Under the pieces are notes generated by a model that did no database searches, was not told the origin of the DNA, and saw nothing but the letters and a program-made list of their open reading frames with translations. Shown here one piece after another: positions 1-6,310 of a DNA stretch of 11,469 nt. This DNA comes from Porticoccaceae bacterium (GTDB taxonomy: Bacteria > Pseudomonadota > Gammaproteobacteria > Pseudomonadales > Porticoccaceae): contig JALRJD010000173.1 in NCBI GenBank assembly GCA_023255165.1, positions 1 to 11,469 of the forward strand. The letters are read 5' to 3'. Position 1 is the first letter of the stretch. Each line of letters begins with the position of its first letter. Position numbers and translations under genes: made by a program.

Positions 1-1071
1 GGCAGTGCCTGCGAGGAAACAGGCTGGACGCCAATTCATCTGGCTCTTCAACAAACACAACAAACACAACAAACTCAACAACCAAAGCAAAATTCCCCGG
101 CACTGATGCCGCTCTACCTGAAAGATCACTCCATGGGCGAGTATGTTTTCGATTGGGCCTGGGCCAATGCCTATCATCAGAATGGCCTCGACTATTATCC
201 CAAACTGGTGACCTCGATTCCGTTCACGCCATCGACCGGTCCCAGAGTACAAACCGAGCAGGCGCTGAGCAAAGCAGACTGCAGCCAACTCGTTGATGAA
301 GTGCTGGCAGTTGCCGATGAGACAGGCGCTTCAAGTTGGCATTTTCTGTTTCCCAACGCAGCGCAACTGGCGCTGTTCAGCGACCCACGCTTGCTGCAGC
401 GCAGCGGCGTGCAGTACCACTGGCACAATCGCGGCTACAACGATTTTGATGATTTTCTCGCCACCATGAATTCGCGCAAACGCAAGATGGTGCGCAAAGA
501 GCGCGCCGATATAATCAAACAGGGGTTGCGGGTCAGCATTGAAGTCGGCGCCGATATCCGCCCTGATATTTGGCGGCTTTTTTATCGGCTCTACGAGCGT
601 ACCTATCTCAAGCGCAATGGCAGCCGCGGCTATCTCACGGAGGATTTTTTCACCCGCATCGCCGCCACTATGCCGGAGCAGATTGCTATGGCCGTGGCCT
701 GGCTCGACGACCAACCAGTAGCCTGCGCACTCTATTTCTTTGACAGTCAGACACTCTACGGTCGCTATTGGGGAAGCCTGGATGAATTCCCCTATTTGCA
801 CTTTGAACTCTGCTATTACAGCGGCATTGAGTTTGCTATCAGTCGCGGCTTGCAGCGCTATGATGCCGGTGCTCAGGGTGAGCACAAGATTGTGCGCGGC
901 TTTGAGCCAATCGAAACCCACTCGCTGCACTGGATACAACACCCGCAGTTTCGCGATGCCATTGCACGGTTTTTAAAGGAAGAAAAATCGGCCATTGCCC
1001 GGCATATTGCCCAGGCCAACCAGATGCTGCCCTATCGACAGGAGCAGCCGGTAAAACAGTCTGCCAGTTAA
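1..1071 (+). CDS. DUF482 / FemAB-like acyltransferase, 5'-truncated
   Basis: The reading frame is open from the left edge, so the true start lies outside; 356 residues are visible. The ATG at 106 is internal: residues before it (a GSACEETGW block, then a Gln/Thr-rich stretch) belong to the usual N-terminal part of this family, and what follows it (MPLYLKDHSMGEYVFDWAWA) is a family signature. Further signatures are PKLVTSIPFTPSTGPR, the RKxVRKER block and DAGAQGEHKIVRGFEP near visible residue 288. The family (COG3146, PF04339) has the GNAT/FemAB fold, which transfers acyl or aminoacyl groups; it was named for a supposed peptidoglycan role, but its substrate is unknown. No signal peptide or membrane segment is visible, so it is probably cytoplasmic. 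A four-unit Gln-Gln-Thr repeat sits in a normally variable stretch. It converges on the glyoxalase gene with a 2-bp gap. Family assignment is secure; substrate is not. Confidence 0.9.
   Translation, partial: GSACEETGWTPIHLALQQTQQTQQTQQPKQNSPALMPLYLKDHSMGEYVFDWAWANAYHQNGLDYYPKLVTSIPFTPSTGPRVQTEQALSKADCSQLVDEVLAVADETGASSWHFLFPNAAQLALFSDPRLLQRSGVQYHWHNRGYNDFDDFLATMNSRKRKMVRKERADIIKQGLRVSIEVGADIRPDIWRLFYRLYERTYLKRNGSRGYLTEDFFTRIAATMPEQIAMAVAWLDDQPVACALYFFDSQTLYGRYWGSLDEFPYLHFELCYYSGIEFAISRGLQRYDAGAQGEHKIVRGFEPIETHSLHWIQHPQFRDAIARFLKEEKSAIARHIAQANQMLPYRQEQPVKQSAS
49..84 (+). repeat. 9-bp in-frame tandem repeat (Gln-Gln-Thr units)
   Basis: Four 9-bp units, CAACAAACA twice, CAACAAACT, then CAACAACCA, code for QQT QQT QQT QQP inside the DUF482 gene. 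The first two are identical and the third differs at one base. Copy number could change by slippage without breaking the frame. Confidence 0.9.
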
Positions 1072-1073
1072 GG

Positions 1074-1529
1074 CTACCAGCTACCGGTATTGGGCATCGA
1101 CAGCCAGGGCTCCTGGGCTGGAAGCGAATCTCCTTCCTGGAGTAGCTCAATCGAGATATTGTCCGGTGAACGCACAAAGGCCATGTGGCCATCGCGGGGC
1201 GGACGGTTGATCACCACACCAGCATCCAACAGACGCTGGCAGGTGGCATAGATATTATCGACACGGTAGGCCAGATGGCCAAAATTGCGGCCTCCATCAT
1301 AGTGCTCGGCTTCGCCCTCTTCCGGCGGCCAGTTATAGGTCAGCTCAACCAGTGGCGCTTTGCTTTCGCGGGCCTGTTCGACGTCACCAGGCGCAGCCAG
1401 AAACACCAGAGTAAAACGCCCCTGAGGAACCTCGTGGCGATACATCTCTTCAAGGCCAAGGCCACTACAATAGAACTCGAGGGATTTCTCCAGATCGGTA
1501 ACTCGCACCATGGTGTGTAGATATCGCAT
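1074..1529 (-). CDS. gloA: Lactoylglutathione lyase (glyoxalase I)
   Basis: A 151-residue vicinal-oxygen-chelate protein that lines up with E. coli GloA along most of its length (MRxLHTMxRVxDLEKSLEFY, VELTYNW, GHLAYRVDN, AFVxxPDxxSIELLQ). All four metal ligands are present: His5, Glu62, His85 and Glu128, the set that binds Ni/Co in the bacterial enzyme. It isomerises the hemithioacetal of methylglyoxal and glutathione to S-lactoylglutathione in the cytoplasm. Compared with E. coli GloA (135 residues) it has a short insertion between the second and third ligands and a longer C-terminal tail. The ATG at 1529 is preceded by GAGG with a 7-nt gap. It starts 42 bp after the aceF stop on the same strand with no terminator between, so it is probably the last gene of the pyruvate dehydrogenase operon. 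Glyoxalase I is well supported; a sibling VOC enzyme is the only alternative. Confidence 0.87.
   Translation of the reverse strand: MRYLHTMVRVTDLEKSLEFYCSGLGLEEMYRHEVPQGRFTLVFLAAPGDVEQARESKAPLVELTYNWPPEEGEAEHYDGGRNFGHLAYRVDNIYATCQRLLDAGVVINRPPRDGHMAFVRSPDNISIELLQEGDSLPAQEPWLSMPNTGSW
1101..1120. other. Hairpin near the convergent gene ends
   Basis: CAG-CCAGG, loop GCT, CCTGG-(G)-CTG forms an 8-bp stem with one bulged base. It lies within the last codons of gloA, 30 bp past the stop of the + strand gene. No T-run follows on either side, so it is not an intrinsic terminator by the usual rule. It might stall polymerase or stabilise the 3' end of the + strand message. Confidence 0.4.
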
Positions 1530-1571
1530 CGTCTTGCCTCTATTTCTAATTGGTATTCCTGGCCGCTGAAC

Positions 1572-3299
1572 TTATAAAGCCAGGTACCGAATATCGCTCA
1601 GTAGCTTTACCAGATAGGTCATAAAGCGCCCGGCATCACCGCCATTAATCACCCGGTGGTCATAGGAGAGCGCCAGCGGCAGCATCAGGCGCGGCGCAAA
1701 TTCCGCGCCATCCCAAACTGGTTTCATCTGCGATTTTGACACCCCGAGAATACCCACTTCCGGTGAATTGACGATTGGCGTAAAACCATTGCCGCCAATC
1801 GCGCCGAGGCTAGACAGCGTAAAACAACCACCCTGCATTTCGGCCGGCTTTAACTTGCCATCCCGCGCCTTGGCAGCCAACTCGGAAATCTCGGCAGAAA
1901 TATCCCAGATCCCTTTTTCATTGACGTCTTTGATAACCGGAACCACCAAACCGCGCGGCGTATCCACTGCCATGCCGACATGGTAATAGTGCTTCTGGAT
2001 AAAGTTCTGACCATCCGCTGACAGCGAGCGGTTAAATTCCGGGTTGGCCTGCAGCGCCGCGCCAATCGCTTTGATCAGGAACGCCACTGGCGTCACCTTG
2101 ACTCCGCGCTTTTCGCATTCGGCTTTCAGACCTTTGCGGAACGCCTCCAACTCAGTGATATCGGCATCATCGAACTGGGTCACATGGGGCACATTAAGCC
2201 AGTTGCGCTGCATATTGGCGGCGGTCAGCTTTTGAATTTTGTTCAGGGCAATCTCTTCAATCTCGCCAAACTGGCTGAAATCAACTGCCGGTACCGGTGG
2301 AATACCGCTGCCACCTGTCACTTCGGGCACGGCTTTATTTTGCATTACCTGTTTAACAAAGTTGTTAACGTCGTCTTTCAGGATACGACCCCGTGGACCG
2401 CTGCCGGTTACCTGACTCAACTCAACGCCAAGCTCGCGGGCAATCAATCTCACCGCTGGACCAGCATAGACTTCGGCACCAGCGGACTTTTCAGTAGCCG
2501 CGGATGCCACGGACGGTTTAATTGACGGCGGTTGCGCTGGCTGTCCTGGCGCGGCCTGAATCGAATTCGCGTTGGATTCGGCAACTACTGGCGCTGCAAC
2601 AGAAGTCGATTCGGTTTTCGCTACGGAATGGGCTGCGGTTTCCTCTGCAGCGGCATCAGCTGACACTTCAGCCGATTCCACTTCAAACAGTGCAACATCA
2701 TCGCCGGTTGCAAGTTTGTCGCCCTCGGCAACAACAATTTTAAGTACCTTGCCGCTGTGAGTTGATGGCACATCCATGGTCGCCTTGTCGGACTCAAGTA
2801 CAACCAATGTATCGCCTTCGTTGACATAATCACCAACGGCAACACTGATCTCAATAACCTCAACCTTTTCATCACTGCCAATATCCGGCACTTTGACCAT
2901 AAGCTGTGAGGATTGGCTTGCGACAATTTGCTCTGATTCAGACTGGGGAGCAGCTTGTTGTTCAGCGCTATTATCCTCCGAACTTTCAACGACCGGCGCG
3001 TGAGCAATCTGCTCAACCTCTTCGCTGTCCGCGCTCTCAGCACCACTACCCGCGGCTTCGCCGCTGACTTCAATCTCGGCAATAGGGTCGCCGACTTTTA
3101 CCGTGGCGCCCTCTGCTACCAGATATTTGCTGAACACGCCGCTGGCGGGACTGGGAACATCCATGGTTGCTTTATCAGATTCCAAAACCAGCAGGGAATC
3201 CTCCAGCTCAACCTGATCGCCGGGATTTAAGCCGAGCTCGATCACCTCTACGGTTTCCGCACCACCGAGATCTGGAACTACTATTGTCTGTATTGTCAC
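1572..3299 (-). CDS. aceF: Pyruvate dehydrogenase E2, dihydrolipoyl acetyltransferase
   Basis: A 575-residue E2 that moves the acetyl group from lipoamide to CoA and forms the core of the pyruvate dehydrogenase complex. Domains: lipoyl 1 at about 1-78 with the lipoylated Lys43 in ESDKATMDVP; lipoyl 2 at about 132-207 with Lys172 in the same motif; E1/E3-binding domain at about 279-315 (AGPAVRLIARELGV, GSGPRGRILKDDV); catalytic domain from about 345 to the end with His548 and Asn552 in DHRVINGG. E. coli has three lipoyl domains and an Asp at the last site; two domains and Asn match the Azotobacter/Pseudomonas type. Linkers are Ala/Pro/Ser/Glu-rich, the first one notably acidic. The start is GTG at 3299: AAAGGA lies 6 nt upstream, and the product begins directly with the lipoyl domain. 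An ATG overlapping it by one base is followed at once by TGA. It follows aceE after 95 bp of repeat-filled spacer. Confidence 0.97.
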   Translation of the reverse strand: MTIQTIVVPDLGGAETVEVIELGLNPGDQVELEDSLLVLESDKATMDVPSPASGVFSKYLVAEGATVKVGDPIAEIEVSGEAAGSGAESADSEEVEQIAHAPVVESSEDNSAEQQAAPQSESEQIVASQSSQLMVKVPDIGSDEKVEVIEISVAVGDYVNEGDTLVVLESDKATMDVPSTHSGKVLKIVVAEGDKLATGDDVALFEVESAEVSADAAAEETAAHSVAKTESTSVAAPVVAESNANSIQAAPGQPAQPPSIKPSVASAATEKSAGAEVYAGPAVRLIARELGVELSQVTGSGPRGRILKDDVNNFVKQVMQNKAVPEVTGGSGIPPVPAVDFSQFGEIEEIALNKIQKLTAANMQRNWLNVPHVTQFDDADITELEAFRKGLKAECEKRGVKVTPVAFLIKAIGAALQANPEFNRSLSADGQNFIQKHYYHVGMAVDTPRGLVVPVIKDVNEKGIWDISAEISELAAKARDGKLKPAEMQGGCFTLSSLGAIGGNGFTPIVNSPEVGILGVSKSQMKPVWDGAEFAPRLMLPLALSYDHRVINGGDAGRFMTYLVKLLSDIRYLAL

Positions 3300-3305
3300 A
3301 TTGAA

Positions 3306-3311
3306 TCCTTT
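3306..3311 (-). promoter_or_regulatory. Ribosome binding site of aceF
   Basis: AAAGGA on the - strand lies 6 nt before GTG (3297-3299) and supports that start. An ATG at 3299-3301 overlaps the GTG in the other frame and is followed at once by TGA; its gap to the site would be only 4 nt. No in-frame ATG, GTG or TTG occurs between the GTG and the site. Confidence 0.7.
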
Positions 3312-3387
3312 AGCCCTGTTACCCCAATCGCCTGTTAAACCTAATGCTTCTTAAATCTAACGCTTGTTAAAAATTCCGCTTTTTAAT
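3308..3387. repeat. Five-unit 16-bp degenerate tandem repeat between aceE and aceF
   Basis: Five units start at 3308, 3324, 3340, 3356 and 3372 with an exact 16-bp period. The + strand consensus is CCTAACGCTTGTTAAA. By eye the units match it at 9, 13, 14, 15 and 10 of 16 positions, so the middle three are clear and the outer two are decayed. The most regular copy (3356-3371) contains a small dyad, TAAC-GCTT-GTTA. The array starts 7 bp after the aceE stop and runs into the aceF ribosome binding site, so nearly the whole intergenic message is repeat. Function unknown: it could be a transcript-level element setting E1:E2 ratio, a protein-binding array, or a slippage-grown spacer. Confidence 0.75.
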
Positions 3388-3394
3388 CTGCCAT

Positions 3395-6043
3395 TTACAC
3401 AAACAGCGGATTGGTTTTTTCAGGGTCTATACCAAATGTTTTGATTGCCTTGCTCACCACCGACGCCTTGATCGCGCCCTGATCCGCCAGCGCTTTAAGC
3501 GCCGCAATGGTAACAAAGTGTCGGTCCACCTCGAAGAAGTGGCGCAGTGCCTCGCGGCTGTCGCTGCGACCGAAACCATCGGTACCCAGCACTGTCATCG
3601 GGTTGTCGATATATTTACGCAGCTGCTCGGCATAGTTCTTCATATAGTCGGTGGCGATCACAACCGGTCCTTGCGCACCGTCCAGCTGCTGGGAGATATA
3701 AGCGCGCTTGGGCTTGCTCTCCGGGTGCAGCAGGTTCCAGCGATCGACGGCCTGACCTTCACGGGTCACTTCATTGACGCTGGTCAGGCTCCAGATATCA
3801 GACTCAATACCGAAGTCCTGCTTGAGAATGTTCGCCGCTTCACGCACTTCATTGAGAATAGTACCCGCACCCATCAGCTGAACGCGAAGTTCCGCCTTGC
3901 CACCTTCAGAGAACTTGTAAATGCCTTTGATAATACCCTCTTCCGCACCTTCCGGCATGGCTGGCTGAACATAGTTTTCGTTCATGGTGGTCAGGTAATA
4001 AAAGCAGTTTTCCTTATCTTCAAACATGCGCTTGACGCCATCCTGAATCACAACAGCCAACTCGTAGCTGTAGGCTGCATCGTAGCTGCGGCAGTTGGGA
4101 ATGGTGTTGGCCAGAATATGGCTGTGGCCATCCTGGTGCTGCAGACCTTCACCATTCAGCGTGGTGCGACCGGCGGTAGCGCCAATCAGGAAGCCGCGCG
4201 CTTGGCTGTCACCAGCGGCCCAGGCGAGATCGCCAATGCGCTGAAAGCCAAACATGGAATAGAAAATATAGAATGGAATCATCGGACAGCTGCTGGTGCT
4301 GTAAGCCGTTGCCAGTGCCAGCCAGGCCGACATCGCACCCGCTTCGTTGATACCCTCTTCGAGAATAACGCCCTTTTTATCTTCCTTGTAATACATGATC
4401 TGTTGATGATCATGGGGCACATATTTCTGCCCTTCGGAGGTATAGATACCGAGCTGGCGGAACATGCCTTCCATACCAAAGGTGCGGGCTTCATCCGGCA
4501 CAATCGGCACAATCGAGCTGCCGATCGACTTATCTTTAATCAGTGTCGACAGCACTCGCACAAACGCCATGGTGGTGGAGATTTCGCGCTCACCACTGCT
4601 CTCAAGCTGCTTTTTAAAGCTTTCGAGTGAGGGCGTTTGCATCGCCTTGAAGTCAGCCTTGCGCGCTGGCAGCGAACCGCCCAGTGAAGCACGGCGCCTG
4701 CGCATATATTCAATTTCAGGGCTGTCTTCAGGGGGACGGTAATAGGGGGCGTTTTCCAGCTGATCATCGGCCACGGGAATGCCAAAACGATCGCGGAAGT
4801 TACGCAGACTGTCGAGGTCGAGCTTTTTAACCGAGTGGGTATCGTTGGCCGCTTCGCCGGCGCCGCCGAGACCGTAGCCCTTGACTGTATGCGCCAGAAT
4901 AACGGTCGGCTGACCTTTATGAGCCGTCGCTTCAGCGTAGGCGGCATAAACTTTATAGGGGTCATGACCGCCGCGATTGAGATACATAATCTGCTCATCG
5001 GTCATATCGGCAACCAGCTCAAGCAGCTCCGGGTATTTGCCGAAGAAGTGCTCGCGTGTGTAGGCGCCGCCATTAAATTTGTAGTTCTGCAACTCGCCGT
5101 CGCAGACTTCATCCATACGCTTGACCAGCAGACCGGTAGTATCTTTCTCGATCAGACGATCCCAGTGTCTTCCCCAGACCACCTTGATCACGTTCCAGCC
5201 AGCGCCGCGGAAGACGCCTTCCAGCTCTTGCATAATTTTGCCGTTACCGCGCACCGGACCATCGAGGCGCTGCAGGTTGCAGTTGACCACAAAGATCAGA
5301 TTTTCCAGCTGTTCACGACCGGCCAGAGAGATGGCACCGAGGCTTTCCGGCTCATCACATTCACCGTCGCCAAGGAAAGCCCAGACCTTGCGATCTCCTC
5401 GTGCCACCAGCCCGCGGGCTGACAGATAACGCATAACGTGGGCCTGATAAATCGCCTGAATCGGCCCCAGACCCATGGACACAGTCGGGAACTGCCAGTA
5501 GTCCGGCATCAACCAGGGGTGTGGGTAGGACGAAAGACCCCCGCCATCAACTTCGCGACGAAAATTGTCCATCTGCTCTTCGCTGAGACGGCCTTCCAAA
5601 AACGAGCGTGCATACATGCCTGGCGCACTGTGGCCCTGGAAGAAAATCAGGTCGCCGGGATCATCACCCTCGGGGCCGCGGAAAAAATAGTTAAAGCCAA
5701 CATCATAGAGCGTTGCCGCCGAGGCAAAGCTGGCGATATGGCCGCCGATGCCCTCACTCTTTTTGTTGGCTCGCATCACCATGGCCAGAGCGTTCCAACG
5801 AATAATCGAACGAATGCGGCGTTCCATAAACAGGTCGCCGGGCATACGCTTTTCGCGGTCAGCAGAGATAGTATTGCGGAATGGTGTGGTAACCGATGGC
5901 GGCAGCTTAATACCCTGATCGCTGGCATGGGCCTGCAGCTGACTGAGCAGGAAATTGGCTCGCTCGTCGCCATGAATTTTATAAACCGCATCGAAGGCTT
6001 CGAGCCATTCCTGCGTTTCAAACGGATCTATGTCCTTTGTCAT
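3395..6043 (-). CDS. aceE: Pyruvate dehydrogenase E1 component (homodimeric type)
   Basis: An 882-residue thiamine-diphosphate enzyme that decarboxylates pyruvate and acetylates the lipoyl groups of AceF; E. coli AceE has 887 residues and the two align end to end. Visible sites: His102 and His138 (FFQGHSAPG) near the cofactor, the ThDP/Mg motif GDGECDEPES at 225-234 with the NCN of VVNCNLQRLDG at about 254-256, active-site-loop His403 (DTHSVKK), Glu567 (EGINEAGA, the Glu that activates thiamine), His636 and His640 (GLQHQDGHSH), and the C-terminal GTDGFGRSDSR. No key residue is missing. The ATG at 6043 fits the family N-terminus (DPFETQEWLEA) although its ribosome site is weak (GGTGA only 3 nt away). 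It is the first gene of the probable aceE-aceF-gloA operon, driven from the AT-rich region upstream. Confidence 0.98.
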   Translation of the reverse strand: MTKDIDPFETQEWLEAFDAVYKIHGDERANFLLSQLQAHASDQGIKLPPSVTTPFRNTISADREKRMPGDLFMERRIRSIIRWNALAMVMRANKKSEGIGGHIASFASAATLYDVGFNYFFRGPEGDDPGDLIFFQGHSAPGMYARSFLEGRLSEEQMDNFRREVDGGGLSSYPHPWLMPDYWQFPTVSMGLGPIQAIYQAHVMRYLSARGLVARGDRKVWAFLGDGECDEPESLGAISLAGREQLENLIFVVNCNLQRLDGPVRGNGKIMQELEGVFRGAGWNVIKVVWGRHWDRLIEKDTTGLLVKRMDEVCDGELQNYKFNGGAYTREHFFGKYPELLELVADMTDEQIMYLNRGGHDPYKVYAAYAEATAHKGQPTVILAHTVKGYGLGGAGEAANDTHSVKKLDLDSLRNFRDRFGIPVADDQLENAPYYRPPEDSPEIEYMRRRRASLGGSLPARKADFKAMQTPSLESFKKQLESSGEREISTTMAFVRVLSTLIKDKSIGSSIVPIVPDEARTFGMEGMFRQLGIYTSEGQKYVPHDHQQIMYYKEDKKGVILEEGINEAGAMSAWLALATAYSTSSCPMIPFYIFYSMFGFQRIGDLAWAAGDSQARGFLIGATAGRTTLNGEGLQHQDGHSHILANTIPNCRSYDAAYSYELAVVIQDGVKRMFEDKENCFYYLTTMNENYVQPAMPEGAEEGIIKGIYKFSEGGKAELRVQLMGAGTILNEVREAANILKQDFGIESDIWSLTSVNEVTREGQAVDRWNLLHPESKPKRAYISQQLDGAQGPVVIATDYMKNYAEQLRKYIDNPMTVLGTDGFGRSDSREALRHFFEVDRHFVTIAALKALADQGAIKASVVSKAIKTFGIDPEKTNPLFV

Positions 6044-6126
6044 TCTTCACCAACCAGTTGAGATTTAATGGTTATTTGCAGCGGCCCGGCAGCCTTTTTC
6101 AGGTCGTGATCAGGGCATTGGCGACG

Positions 6127-6142
6127 GCACAAAAAGTTGTGC
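6127..6142. promoter_or_regulatory. Palindrome at the predicted aceE transcription start
   Basis: GCACAA-AAAG-TTGTGC has perfect 6-bp arms around a 4-bp centre. It lies 3 bp downstream of the proposed -10 box (6146-6151), so it covers the predicted start point of the aceE message near 6139-6140. A repressor bound here would block initiation. The regulator cannot be named. Confidence 0.5.
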
Positions 6143-6145
6143 GCG

Positions 6146-6174
6146 ATTGTAATGTAGCTAAACTACAAAATCAA
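6146..6174 (-). promoter_or_regulatory. Predicted sigma70-type promoter of aceE
   Basis: On the - strand TTGATT (6169-6174, 4 of 6 to consensus) and TACAAT (6146-6151, 5 of 6) are separated by exactly 17 bp. The start point would be near 6139-6140, giving a leader of about 96 nt. This is the best-scoring pair seen in the gap. Confidence 0.55.
6153..6167. promoter_or_regulatory. Operator-like palindrome inside the aceE promoter spacer
   Basis: TGTAG-CTAAA-CTACA has perfect 5-bp arms. It fills 15 of the 17 bp between the -35 and -10 boxes, a classic place for a repressor or a MerR-like activator. The motif is not the E. coli PdhR site. A GntR-type dimer (typical core GT...AC) is a plausible but unproven binder. 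Confidence 0.5.
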
Positions 6175-6243
6175 TGTCATATTCCGAACAAAAATCTTTA
6201 TCAAAATAATTGTAATTTAATTTAAATAATATAACTCATTGTT

Positions 6244-6272
6244 TTTAAACAGTTTTATTTTATGTCGGTCAA
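6244..6272 (-). promoter_or_regulatory. Possible second upstream promoter for aceE
   Basis: On the - strand TTGACC (6267-6272, 5 of 6) and TTTAAA (6244-6249, 4 of 6) are spaced 17 bp apart within the AT-rich half of the gap. AT-rich sequence yields such pairs by chance, so this is weaker than the proximal promoter. Confidence 0.3.
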
Positions 6273-6310
6273 GTTAGTATAATTACAAAACAGACCTAAA
6301 CTGCCATTAT

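Larger units (their letters stand above)
6044..6310 (-). promoter_or_regulatory. aceE upstream control region
   Basis: This 267-bp gap is the longest non-coding stretch in the window. The half next to the M16 gene (about 6180-6310) is strongly AT-rich, unlike the genes around it, and resembles an UP-element/upstream activation region. The half next to aceE holds the best promoter, two palindromes and a leader of about 96 nt. Near the aceE start the leader carries AACCA (6052-6056) facing TGGTT (6069-6073), a weak hairpin that could partly cover the ribosome site. No GC-rich stem with a T-run is seen after the M16 stop, so read-through from the M16 gene into aceE is possible. No match to the E. 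coli PdhR box (ATTGGTnnnACCAAT) was found. Confidence 0.6.

Noticed and set aside
331..942. A 203-codon open frame on the - strand opposite the DUF482 gene
   Set aside because: Antisense shadow; the + strand frame has clear family motifs throughout.
1660..1685. Asn instead of Asp in the AceF catalytic DHRVINGG motif as a sign of inactivity
   Set aside because: The active Azotobacter vinelandii E2p carries Asn at the same position, so this is a normal variant.
2762..3182. DNA repeat between the two lipoyl-domain coding segments
   Set aside because: Explained by ancient domain duplication in E2; the similarity is at protein level and not a recent DNA repeat.
3518..4630. A long open frame (370 codons) on the + strand opposite aceE
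   Set aside because: It lies wholly within the well-supported aceE gene and its translation resembles no family; it is a shadow of aceE codon use.
6052..6073. AACCA/TGGTT hairpin near the aceE start as a riboswitch or thermosensor
   Set aside because: Only five base pairs around a 12-nt loop, with no larger conserved architecture visible.
6278..6283. A perfect TATAAT on the + strand in the aceE upstream gap
   Set aside because: No matching -35 at 16-18 bp, and it points into the 3' end of the M16 gene with no + strand gene to drive; expected by chance in AT-rich sequence.
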